Positions 1-9,866 of a stretch of 32,417 nt of DNA are shown here, in pieces. The position numbers and the translations under genes were made by a program. This DNA is from Chloromonas sp. AAM2. Lineage: Eukaryota > Chlorophyta > Chlorophyceae > Chlamydomonadales > Chlamydomonadaceae. Location: assembly GCA_004335635.1 (NCBI GenBank), contig QAXH01001898.1, positions 1-32,417 on the forward strand. The letters are read 5' to 3'. The stretch's first letter is position 1. Each line of letters starts with the position of its first letter. Under the pieces are notes generated by a model that had not been told where the DNA came from, searched no databases, and saw nothing but the letters and a program-made list of their open reading frames with translations.

Positions 1-234
1 AAGTGAGCGGGAGTGACAGGCACAGGGGCGGCAAGTGAGCGGGAGTGACAGGCACAGGGGCGGTAAGTGAGCACCTACGAAATCGTTGAGCCCTTCACAC
101 TGGCGTGTGTTTACTGCGAGGACTCTTCAACAAGAGCTAGGCTTCGTGTCGCAGGAGACGGCCGTGCCAAACGGCGACGCTTGGTGAGTTGTCATTCCCG
201 CTCACTTGCGGGAGTTGTCATTCCCGCTCACTTG
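1..234. repeat. Fold-back repeat: direct repeats facing inverted copies
   Basis: A 32-bp unit beginning AAGTGAGCGGGAGTGACA occurs at 1-32 and 33-64, and a third copy starts at 65. At 190-207 and 216-233 lies TGTCATTCCCGCTCACTT, spaced 26 bp apart, which is the reverse complement of the start of the 32-bp unit with one mismatch. The two sides could pair around about 110 nt of unrelated sequence. No coding capacity is seen. It may be a small fold-back or MITE-like element, or one edge of a longer repeat cut by the window start. Confidence 0.6.
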
Positions 235-711
235 GGGAGCGCCAGGCGTTGCCGCATGGCATGCAGCTCAGGATTGCGGGCTTTTTTTGGCTTTCCTTCT
301 TTTTGGCCTTGCATGGCTGACATTCGCATAACATTGCTTGCTGCCGCAGACGCATCTGAGTGAGTTTTGGGCCGGCCGCGGGGCAAGAACCCACCGCGAT
401 CGCCCAGTTGAGAAAGGTGAGAGGCTTGCTATGCGCAGGGCTGAAAGTCCTTGCGCCTGGCGCCAAACTCTATGCAAGCCGCCTGGCATAAGCAGAAAGA
501 AAGACTGGCGTATGCCTGTCTACCACAACTCTCCATCAGCTGCAGCCCTGCGCTTAGTGCTGGAGCCATTGTGTGCGCATGGCGCCCTCCACCAGGTTGA
601 CACGGCTTTGGATTGCCAGGGCGACGCGTGTTGTAGCCTGGACTTGCACACTGCTGATCCTGTTTTGACTTCCCTTCCTCATACGGCCCACACACCGGGT
701 ACAACGTTTCA
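235..711. other. No gene recognised
   Basis: Open frames here have no recognisable domain and no convincing splice pattern. A possible acceptor, GTTTCAG, ends at 712, twelve bases before the ATG at 724. The gene starting at 724 could therefore have an unseen 5' exon in this stretch or left of the window. Confidence 0.4.
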
Positions 712-723
712 GACGCATGCAGG

Positions 724-3409
724 ATGGTGAATGTCCTTGTGAAGAAGGAGGGGGCCAGCACACCCGTTCGATTCAGCCCTGGGACCACTGTTGACTTGTT
801 GAGGCTGGTGGAGAGGTCCCGCCACTTTGGCACAGGCACCTTGGAGACTGATCAGGGTGTGGTTGTGGGCGAAGCCTATGCCCTGGATGAGGGTGTCATC
901 CTGACATGGTGCCCTCCTGCCAGCGGTGAGTGTGCTGCATTCACAGGCCAGTGCCAGCCCAAGCCACCAACATATCACCAGCACAGGCCATCAACATACG
1001 ATGGTCAAATAACGTGTGGCATATCAACTGCATGCTGCGACTTTACTGGCCACCGACAGCCTAAGCACCGCACCAGCACAGGCTACAGCATAGCTCTTGC
1101 GCCTGGCGTGGCAAAGTGTTTTGGCATGCCACACAGTGTATGTGCTTGGTGTGCCAACCATCTTTTCACTACGCAACTACTTTAGCATGCAAGGTCACAT
1201 TTCCGACTGGCTTATGTCCCAGTAGCGCCACCACAAGCTGCCTTCTCACATATGGGTTGTGTTGGGTGCTGCTGTATGTGCAGGTGGTGGGGCTGGTACC
1301 TCACAGGCTGGTAAGTGCGGAAGGGGCCGCATAGGGAGATTGCGGCAGTTGTGGTCTGGCTGTCTTGTTTCTGTTCAAGTGGTGTTTGGATGCACCAGAG
1401 CATGCATGCTTCAAGTGATGTGTGACATGTTGAATGCATGCATTGGTATGGTTTGCCGAACTTCAGCACACACAGACACGTAGGCACGGTCGCCATGCTA
1501 CTGGATCACACGAAGAACACTGGCACACACGCCTGAATGCCTGAAGAAGCATGGTGCAGTCTACGTAGGTTGGAGCACTGCTGTCTCATCATCATGAACA
1601 TTGATTTGTTCCTCATGACATGCCTCGCATACTGCAGGATTGGGGATGGCAGCACAGGCCGTTCATGAAGGTGTGTGGCATATGTGTGGCATGTGGGGTG
1701 GGTGGTTTGGCAACTGTAATAGTAGAGCTTGACCAATCGTATGTTGCCAGCACACATGCGGGAAGCACAGCGTTTTGAACAGTGTCCCGGGCCCACATTG
1801 TCCAGCGAGCACTACACATGCATGTGAGTCCAAGCCGTTTGTTGTGTGCATCTTCTTCTTCCTGTATATTTTTACCAGTTTGTCTGTGGTGCACAGCACA
1901 TATTGCACAACGCAAGGTCTACTTCATTTGTAAATGTCAGCGCACTTGGCCTGGTGACTGATAACTGACAAGTGCTCCTGTCCAAATCGCGCAGAGGATG
2001 CGCAGAGATTGAATGGAGCGCGTCGGGTTGCTGGTGCTGTTGGCTCAGTCGATGACAACCAACTGACACCGCTCACGCGCAGCTTGCCATACGAGTTGCG
2101 GCTCGCCATCATCGCTCGCTTACCCAAAAAGGACGCCATGCGGCTGAACCGCGCATTCAACCATTTCGCACGCGAAGCCATCACCAGTATAATGGTGTGT
2201 CGCAAAACCCCACTCGAGCTCGTCGATTCGGCACGTTTCCGCAACCTGACCCGTATCGACTGCAGCGGCACGCGCATCACGGCGCTGGACGCGTCCCAGT
2301 ACACGCTGCTCACACATCTGGTTTGCAGCTACAACCCGAGACTGACGATGCTGGACGTGTCCCGGTGCACGCAGCTCAAATCTCTGAGGTGCAGCAGCAA
2401 CAGGAGCCTGACGGCGCTAGACGTGTCCCAGTGCACGCAGCTCGCACATCTGGAGTGCAGCTACAACCTGAGACTGACGATGCTGGACGTGTCCCGGTGC
2501 ACGCAGCTCGCACATCTGGAGTCCCACCTCATGGGAATCACGGCGCTAGACGTGTCCCAGTGCACGCAGCTCTCAACTCTGGTGTGCAGCTACAACAACC
2601 GCATTGAAGCACTGGACGTGTCCCTGTGCACGCAGCTCGCATGCCTGAAGTGCAGCGACAACCCGGGGATCACAGCACTGGACGTGTCCCAGTGCACGCA
2701 GCTCTCAACTCTGGTGTGCAGCTACAACAAGTGCATCGAAGCACTGGACGTGTCCCTGTGCACGCAGCTCTCAACTCTGGTGTGCAGCCACAACAAGCGC
2801 ATCGAAGCACTGGACGTGTCCCAGTGCACGCAGCTCGCATGCCTGAAGTGCAGCGACAACCCAGGGATCACAGCACTGGACGTGTCCCAGTGCACGCAGC
2901 TCACGCATCTGGAGTGCAACGACAACGCGGGGATCGAAGCACTGGACGTGTCCCTGTGCACGCAGCTCGCGCATCTGGAGTGCTGCGGCAAGCCGGGGAT
3001 CGAAGCACTGGACGTGTCCCAGTGCACGCAGCTCACGTATCTGGAGTGCAGCTACAACCCGGGGATCGAAGCACTGGACGTGTCCCTGTGCACGCAGCTC
3101 ACGTATCTGGAGTGCAGCAGCAACCCGGGGATCAAAGCACTGGACGTGTCCCTGTGCACGCAGCTCTCAACTCTGGTGTGCAGCTACAACCCGGGGATCG
3201 AAGCACTGGACGTGTCCCTGTGCACGCAGCTCGCACATCTGGATTGCAGCAACAACCCGGACATGACGGCGCTGGACGTGTCCCAGTGCACGCAGCTCAC
3301 GCACCTGTATTGCAGCGACAGTCCGGGCATCACGGCACTTGACGTGTCGGAGTGCACGCAGCTCACAAAACTGGAGTGTGGTTTGTGGGCGCACATCACG
3401 ACGTCATAG
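724..3409 (+). CDS. F-box protein with 17 near-identical leucine-rich repeats
   Basis: Proposed exons are 724-925 (donor GTGAGT) and 1995-3409 (acceptor CGCAG). The donor leaves one base and the acceptor supplies two, so the frame joins to give 538 residues and a TAG stop. Exon 1 encodes a basic, beta-rich stretch of about 67 residues (MVNVLVKKEG start; TTVDLLRLVE) that could be a ubiquitin-like header, but I cannot assign it. Exon 2 opens with an F-box (LPYELRLAIIARLPKKDAM), the Skp1-binding element of SCF ubiquitin ligases. It then carries 17 LRRs of 22 residues, ALDVSxCTQLxxLxCSxNPGI; the fourth has 21. The LDVSxCTxL repeat type is common in bacterial LRR proteins. The repeats are almost identical in DNA (66-bp period), so recent expansion or gene conversion is likely. 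Exon 2 has no in-frame ATG before codon 44 of its open frame, inside the F-box, which favours an upstream exon. The 1,069-nt intron shows no other exon. Confidence 0.7.
2275..3396 (+). repeat. 66-bp coding tandem repeat array (LRRs)
   Basis: Seventeen copies of a 66-bp unit centred on CTGGACGTGTCCCAGTGCAC lie head to tail inside the F-box/LRR exon. Variation falls mainly at the codon after DVS (Q, L, R or E) and in the two or three residues before each Asn-containing turn. Many synonymous sites are also shared between copies, which points to homogenisation at the DNA level. Confidence 0.95.
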
Positions 3410-3564
3410 TCGCAGTTTGTGCACTTTCTTTCGCCACTCGGCCGCCACGATTCCCTGTACTCAACCAGACCAATCTACTTCAGTGTCACTACTTTCCTAC
3501 ACTGTCACACTTTTGTGCACTTGCTTTTGAATCGAGCCAGGATAAATGATGTTCACCCTTTTCT

Positions 3565-4029
3565 GTGCGGCGCATCGCTAAAAAAGCGATTTACCTACTT
3601 ACAGGCGAGTTGTATGACCCCTATGGCTATGGCGACGTAGATATGACAGTGTACTGGGCCCCTGTTTGGGCCCCTGTCAAGGTCGCCCGCTTCTTACGAG
3701 GCGTGCAGAAGCAGTTGGCTGGCCTGACTACTAGTAAGCCCAACTTGATGATTGTTACTCTGGCTGTACAAATGTGCACCGAGATCAACATGCCAGTCCA
3801 CGCTTGGGTAGCGGCTGAATTGCAACGCCAGGCTAAGGCTGCGCTGCAAACGATCTACCCCCTTGCGTCTGATGTCGACCTATGCAAGCCATTAACGGCC
3901 CAGACGTACAATATGGTGGTGAAAGGTTTTGTGAAGGCATGTAACGTGCAATTCAGAGACCCCAACCTGTTATGTGCAGACGCCTTAGGACAGCTGCGTA
4001 TGAGTCTAATGGACCGTAGAGATGCATAA
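3565..4029 (+). pseudogene. Possible gag/capsid-like remnant
   Basis: This open frame of about 154 codons has no gene-like start; it begins at a GTG codon after an upstream stop. The region around VARFLRGVQKQLAGL, followed by an alternating hydrophobic/Trp stretch (LAVQMCTEINMPVHAW), resembles the helical capsid core of gypsy-type gag proteins. No CCHC zinc knuckle is visible. I infer gag mainly from its position before the RNase H piece; otherwise it is an unrecognised helical protein fragment. Confidence 0.35.
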
Positions 4030-4254
4030 CAGCCAGGTTAGTGACACACTGCTAGCATGGAATGACGATGAGCGCCCTAGTACTACCTGCACAAAGCGGT
4101 TGTGCTTGGCATCACTGCCCCCATGGCTGCGTGCCACCTATTCCACTTTGACGTTTTCAACTTGCCGCTTGAGGGACTCATGTGCACGATGGAAGCTGTG
4201 TGACAGTGACGGCGAGAGCCTAGGCATGGTGCCAGCTCACACCGATACTCAAGC

Positions 4255-4998
4255 ATGCACCTGAAGCATGCACTTGAAGGCAAGTCCAAGGGTAGGCTAG
4301 GACCACGTCATGAGGGTAATCGGTCTCCTGACCGTAATGGAGGCCAAGGTGAGGTGCTTGCGGTAGTTTGGGCCGTTAAAACCTTCCGCCCCTATTTACA
4401 TGGTGTGCCTTTTTCCTTGTTCACAGACCATGCGCCCTTGCAGTGGCTGATGAGCTGTAGAACGTTGACGGGCCAGTATGCACGATGCGCCTTGTCCTTA
4501 CAGGAATATGATATGAAGGTGTACCATAGGCCAGGAGTAGAAAACGCGAATGCACATGCGTTGTCCCGCATGCCCCATCCTAATACTGATGATCACACCG
4601 GGGCCCGGCTTTGTGGCGAGGCCTCCCAAGTCAAGATACCACAGGATGCCCAGACTAACACCACCCCCAATCATTCTACCCCGCTATCAGCGCCGGTAGG
4701 CGTGACGGGTATTCCTGGTGCAGCCACTAGTGTGATGAAGCAGGCAGGACTCGCATCTGGCATGGCAGCGGTCGCTGACCTCAAAATGGTCAAGCTCGAA
4801 GCTGTGTCTTTAGCCAAGCTACTGGCTACCCATCAAGTCATCAGCCCCGTGCATCAGAACGTGCGTAGGGTGTGCCTAGCATATTCACCATGTTCATCAA
4901 TTGACGGAGTTTTACCCCATCTAGACGAGTTGCTAGCAGGCAATACAGGGTATGGCCCTCTTAGACGCCATTCCACCTGCCGATTCCGCCCAGATTAG
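4255..4998 (+). pseudogene. Retrotransposon RNase H-like domain, truncated
   Basis: Residues about 30-105 match the retroelement RNase H-like domain: GEVLAVVWAVKTFRPYLHG (family pattern KELLAVVxAL), TDHAPLQWL (TDHxPL) and ENANAHALSRMP (family NxxADALSR). The first strand with its catalytic Asp is missing upstream. The last catalytic Asp of the ADALSR motif is His here (AHALSR), so the domain would be inactive even if complete. The frame runs on through a low-information linker and ends at 4998, where the next frame takes over, consistent with an indel near 4945. Confidence 0.85.
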
Positions 4999-5311
4999 CC
5001 AGCACGACTATGGCCGTGATCTAGCTATGACGGCCTCTCGGTGGGTTCAGCAGGCTAGGTTGCAATCACAGCCGCGTGTGGCTCAGCCTGATATCACGCC
5101 ACTCCCTGGATTCTTTGCCAATGTCCAAAGGGATGGGGTTGTGTTGTGTGAACTTTTCGGGGGTCTGTCTTCCGGCCTGGACATGTGTCTTAGAAACGGC
5201 ATAACTGTCGAGCGGTACTTGTATGTTGATAAGGACCTGGCTGCTCAAGTTTTCATTGGCACACCCCGACTTGCTGCCAGTTTCAGCTTTTCAAGGTGTT
5301 TTTTGACTTAA
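4952..5311 (+). pseudogene. Cytosine-5 DNA methyltransferase-like fragment in a retroelement
   Basis: This 119-codon frame overlaps the end of the RNase H frame. Residues about 50-90 contain GVVLCELFGGLSSGLDMCL, then NGITVERYLYVDKDLAAQ. This matches C5-MTase motif I (the FxGxGG-type S-adenosylmethionine loop), a following helix, and motif II with its acidic residue (as in YxxSE/D). The Pro-Cys catalytic motif IV and later motifs are not seen. After about 5250 a +2 frame gives LAHPDLLPVSAFQG, which may continue the protein after an indel. Retrotransposon-borne cytosine methyltransferases are known from algae and dinoflagellates. Some other Rossmann-type SAM methyltransferase remains possible. 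Confidence 0.6.
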
Positions 5312-6502
5312 CTCGTGCGCAAGAGAGGCTGGGGTATCTCCTTTGATTTCAGATCTGAACAGAGTAATTCATGGGAAAATGGTATGTAAACACAAAGAAC
5401 CAGGCACTTGCTCAACCCCACAAGTCTGTGCTTGACAAGTGGCTCGACAGAAGGTGTCAGATGGCCTCCATACTCCCAGATCTGTTGCTGTTTCATGATG
5501 CTGCATGTGTGGGGTCATGTCAGCCCCATCAAACATGGGCCGTTTCCCCATGGCTGACTGGTGCACCTGCACCTGCAATCAGGAGGTTTGGTGTTGGCTT
5601 ACCTGCAACCTGCACCCATCCAGTGCAAAAAACTGAGACTGCCATAGGCCAAACTGTGCTGACCTGCCTGGACAGGTCCTTCCTTATTGGCACTCAACCA
5701 GGCTTACAGTGCCAGGCAGCAAATAAACATCCATGTTCTTGGCTATGTACTGCTGTACACTGAACAAGCTTTTGGCTTGATGCTCTTCTTTGAGCGAAGA
5801 GACTGCTTGGCATACAAGTGTTGGAGGAGTACCATCCCAGCCTAAGCCGTGCAGAGAGGCAAATACAACGGGCGTGCTGCTTAGCTCGATCCACGAGCAG
5901 GTGAAGATTACATACAGCAAGACATAGAGAAAGAGAGAGAGAGAGAGAGAGAGTGAGAGATGCATACAACCACGGTCACCAGGTAACCTCAGAGACAAAA
6001 CAACAGGCAAAGCCACCGACCCTCCCACCATGCCTCCAGACCCCAGGCTAACAACCAGAGGCCAGAAACAGGCAGACAGGCGGCACCAAAAAAGTCACAG
6101 ACAGACAGGGACACAGACAACACACAACACGCAGGCCGAAGCCAGAGGTCTCAGCAACACAACCAGGCTTCCTCCTTTCCTGGAGCGCTGGAGACCAGCC
6201 AGGGAGCAAGTGACTCGGCCTTCAAACGTGCTCAGCTGAGCCACACAGCTTAGCCGTACCTTAAGCTACCTCATGGGACCTGCAACATTTTGGGATGGGG
6301 AGGCAGCAACGGTCAACGTTCAGAAACGGCCATTTGGTCAAAACTCACTCTTTTTCGGTCAAAGCCGGGATTCCCGGTCAAGCCGGCACTTCTCTTTCTT
6401 TTGTTTAACACATCTAAACAGACCAGCAGAGGCTCGCAATCGTGGGAGTGTCGTTGCCGTCACAAGGTGGCCGTTTGGTAGAAGCTGGGGCACTTGCCGC
6501 AA
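5312..6502. other. Intergenic region, no gene recognised
   Basis: No open frame here shows a domain or splice pattern. It holds a GA-rich microsatellite at 5926-5960. Short GCCGG/CCGGC-type inverted motifs lie at about 6365-6390, just upstream of the second F-box/LRR gene, whose promoter should fall in the right part. No convincing TATA box was found. Confidence 0.5.
5926..5960. repeat. GA microsatellite
   Basis: About 35 bp of nearly pure GA dinucleotide with two interruptions. The complementary CT run explains the Leu/Ser-rich open frames on the minus strand here, which are not genes. Confidence 0.95.
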
Positions 6503-9500
6503 ATGTGGCCGAATCCGCTCTCGTTCCTTGTTCGTCTGCTGATGGGCCAGAGCGAAGGCCCAAGACAAGCAAACGCTGAGCCGGCCCCTACCCCGTGGCA
6601 TTCAATTCCTCAGGACGTCCTTGATGTTGTGCTGCAAGAGCACAGCGCTGCGACGATTGCAGCCGTGCGACTGGTATGCGTGGCGAGAAGGGATGAGTAG
6701 TGATCCATTTGTCCACGGGCATTGGGGCACAGCACTTGTCTAGAAGCTGACTCAGGGATTGTGCGAGCTCGGTATTCACAATGGAGCCATAGGAAGTCAT
6801 AAGGGTGACCCACATATGACTTGACAATTAACTGAAAATAGATTAGATGGAACAAATGCATTGGTCTCTTGTGTTGCAGCCTGTTTTCAATGGAATGACA
6901 CGTTTGCCATCGCTTTGTCTTTACCAATACAATGCCCTGATTCGCCTGATTGTTGGGCTGCTTGATCTTGCTCAAGAGCCAGCATGTTGCTTGGACGTGA
7001 CCGGAACCGAACACAGTGCATATGCATCTTGAACTGGAGCCTTGGCACGTGCCTTGCAGGTTTGCCGTGATTGGAGGCAGGCAGTGGATGCCACAGCTCG
7101 TAAGCTAGACCTCACCATCTGGCCGTCCACTGCCTTTCTCTCTCAGTTTCCTGCTGTTAAAGACGTAGCCTGCGTCCAGGCCTGCCTAGCCCACCTGCAC
7201 CGCTCACAGTCTCCAGTCAAGCTCATTGACCAGCTAGTCACCACCCAGCCCCGCCTCACCTCCATCAGCCTAGGTGTCCAGCTGGAGGATGCACCCACGT
7301 GCCTCAACCAACTGTCACAACTGCAACATATCAAGGAGGTCAGTCTATACGCCCTGCCAGAACCAAGCCTATCATCCCTGCCCGAGACTGGAAGCCAACA
7401 GCAACAGCTGCAGCTGGGTGCACTGCGGGTGCTGCCCGGCCTCAAGGCGCTTCAAACAATCAATGCCTGCTACCCTGACTTGACCACTCTAAGGAGCCTA
7501 ACTAACGTGACCCGTTTGGAGTTGCTGAGGCAACCCCAGTCACTGCGGCTGATGCTGGACACAGGTAACGATGGCGGCAGCAGTGGCATCTCACCTGATG
7601 GCACGGCCTGCAGCAGCCCCGCTGCCAGCACCCCGGGCATAGCTTGCCCTGTCAAGGCTCGTGACACAGCCACAGCTGGGGATGCATTAGCCAACCACAG
7701 TGAGCAAAGCACTCTGCAGGCGTGGGGCCAGGAGGCAAGCACGGCCAGCAAGCCCTGCCCTCCCAAGGATGGTTCCAGAACTGGCACAGCCAGCTCGAGC
7801 ACCGCCGCAGCCGGAAGCAACAGCAGCAGCGGCCAGCATGGGGAGTGCAGTAGTGACCCTGCTGGTGTGGCTAGCGTCGGCTTGGACATGGCTGCAGTGA
7901 TCGGAAGCAGTAAGATTTCTGTTGCCGATGTTGAGCTGCCCATGCCAAGACCAGCAGTGGAGCCTTCCACAACAAGCACACCCAGGCTCAGCACAGCTGA
8001 TGGTGGAGGCTGCACCGTGCAGAGGCCTAGCAGCGGTGCTAACAGCCCAAGCAACCACAGTGGCAGAGGCCCCAGCGCCGGCGGCCTTGTGAAGCTGGGC
8101 CAGCGGGCTGTTTGCCTGGATGGATTGGGTCAGCTGCAGCACCTCGTGTCCCTCAGTGTGCAGCGCGCCACTCACGCATGGCAGCTGCCTGACTCGCTTA
8201 CACAGCTCACACGCCTCAAGGTATGGGCAGACATGGCAGCAGTGTCATCGCACAGGCTTGTCTAGTGCAACGCAGCTGTTGAACTGGCAAACATTTGCAC
8301 TAACAAATAACTGTAACAGGTGACCGGCACACCTTGGCTGTTGACCCGTGCTGGTTGCGTACTGGGACCACCAGGACATTTGCATGCCACTCAAGCATAC
8401 AGTCAACTGTTCGGGAGTCAGGTTGCCAGTGCTGTGTTTAGACTGGGTGGCTGGATACGAAGTCCGTGCTGGTTTTCAGGCTCTTGCACAACTTTGCGCT
8501 CTCACCCTTGCCCCATGCCCTGTTCTTCAGGAACTGGATGTTTCTCGCAATGCTTTGGCTAACCTGCCTCTGGAGCTAGGCACACTGGCTGGACTGACCC
8601 GCCTGGACATCACAAACTGCTGTCTCTCTGTAAGTCAGTCGAATGGCAAACTGCTTGGGTGGTGCAATTGAGTCAGCACTTTTGTTTTCTTGTGAAAGCA
8701 ATAGATGGCAGCGAACCAAAGCGGTAGAGGGTTGAGCAGCTGGTGCTTGCAGCCTTACAGAGTTGTGAACCTCATGCGTGCCTGCAGGAGTTGCCGGAAT
8801 CGTTTTCCTGCTTGGTTGCACTCCGTATCCTATCAGCGGGTGGCAACCCTGGTCTGCAGTTCCCCCTGGGCGCCACTGCCCTCACAGCTATCACACATCT
8901 GGATCTTTCGTGGAGCGGCCTCAACAACCTTGGAAACGTCTTTGAACTGTCGCCTGCCAGCTTCACATCACTCAAGTCACTCAACCTTCGTGGCACCGAT
9001 CTTGAAGATCTAAGCCCAATCTTCAGCAAGCTCACCCAATTGGAATCACTCAATCTTTCAGCCAATCCAATGACCAGGGTTCCGGAGCCAATCCTTGCCT
9101 TGCGAATGCTACGAGATCTCAACCTATCCATGTGTCAGTTGGAAGTCATCCCAGATAGGCTTATCACCTCTTTACCCTCCCTTGAACGCTTAGAGGTTCA
9201 GATGAACGGCCTGGCAGCCCTTCCTGCCAATCTCGGCAAGCTGCGTCGCCTCGCTTATTTGGATGTCTCGGCCAACCAAATCTCTAGCTTACCACCCTCC
9301 CTCTCAGCGTGAGTTGCATGTGCAGCAAGTGCTTGCACATAGGCAATCACATTTGCAAAATCGAGCATGATTGCATATGTGTCTGCCTGCTGCTTGTCTC
9401 ACACAATTGCTTCTTCGCTTGCGCACTTTCCTGCTTGTGACAGGCAGGCATCCGGCACTGAAAGGTGGTCTACTGTGTGGTGTGTCGACTGATGCCTTGT

Positions 9501-9620
9501 GCGTGCGGCCCTGCCTGCAGGCTTGTCTGTCTCCACACTCTCAACGTGACGGGCAACCCCCTGCCTGCCAAGGCCCTGGCCCGGCTGCAGCGACTGCGAG
9601 TGGTGAACGTTTGTGCATGA
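6503..9620 (+). CDS. F-box/LRR protein with a long Ser/Gly-rich insertion
   Basis: Five exons join in frame at GT-AG sites: 6503-6673, 7060-8220, 8531-8629, 8788-9308 and 9521-9620 (TGA), giving 683 residues. ATG 6542 is an alternative start (670 residues). The F-box spans the first junction: WHSIPQDVLDVVL...AAVRL joins VCRDWRQAV. Leucine-rich segments follow, interrupted at about residues 225-400 by a Ser/Gly/Pro-rich linker. Typical 23-residue LRRs resume (ELDVSRNALANLPLELGTL; SLNLSANPMTRVPEPI; YLDVSANQISSLPPSL; TLNVTGNPLPAKAL) and run to the end. The junctions preserve the LRR period (RLK joins ELDVSRN; SLSA joins LVCLHTL). Without the splice at 9308 the frame would stop after SLSA. The family role is substrate recognition for an SCF ubiquitin ligase; the substrate is unknown. 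The LRR sequence is unrelated to that of the array at 2275-3396. Confidence 0.87.
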
Positions 9621-9810
9621 TCAAGCAACAGCGTGGCAATGGCAATGCTAAAAAAAAGGGCATCGCAGCCCACCATCGTCTACCACATCACGCATCACCA
9701 ACACATGTCAGTCTCACACGACACTGGTCATGTGGCCACGTGTACACACATCACCCCGGTTCCATTGTATCATCATTAAACTGTGTCAGAACTTTATAAG
9801 GTAGAGCGGA

Positions 9811-9866
9811 CCATGCAATTACAATGGAAATGGTCCTCTCCGTGGTAGAGAGGACCCTGCAATCAG
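9811..9866. repeat. Perfect 9-bp hairpin plus direct repeat
   Basis: GGTCCTCTC (9832-9840) and GAGAGGACC (9848-9856) form a perfect stem with a 7-nt loop. GTAGAGCGGACCATGCAAT (from 9811) is repeated with two changes from 9845. It lies about 210 nt after the stop codon of the F-box/LRR gene and could be a 3'-end structure or a small repeat remnant. Confidence 0.6.

Larger units (their letters stand above)
3565..5320 (+). mobile_element. Degenerate Ty3/gypsy-type retrotransposon fragment
   Basis: Three consecutive coding pieces in different frames fit a decayed LTR-retrotransposon polyprotein: a gag/capsid-like piece (3565-4029), the C-terminal half of an RNase H domain (4255-4998) and a cytosine-5 methyltransferase-like piece (4952-5311). 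No reverse transcriptase, integrase, protease or LTR is recognisable, so the copy is internally deleted and frameshifted. It starts about 150 bp after the stop of the F-box/LRR gene. Assignment to Ty3/gypsy rests on the RNase H motifs. Confidence 0.7.

Noticed and set aside
2197..3342. Long + strand frames with VPVHAA repeats across the LRR array
   Set aside because: They are other-frame shadows of the 66-bp repeat, which lacks stops in several frames. Only the frame with F-box and LRR pattern makes sense.
2722..3399. Minus-strand repeat frames across the LRR array
   Set aside because: Antisense shadows of the same tandem repeat, with no recognisable domain.
5371..5763. 130-codon + strand frame after the retroelement
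   Set aside because: No domain, no methyltransferase or integrase motif, composition like surrounding non-coding DNA.
7470..8175. Minus-strand frames of 160-190 codons opposite the F-box/LRR exon
   Set aside because: They mirror the GC-rich Ser/Gly-rich coding insertion and show only Leu/Ala-rich composition with no domain.
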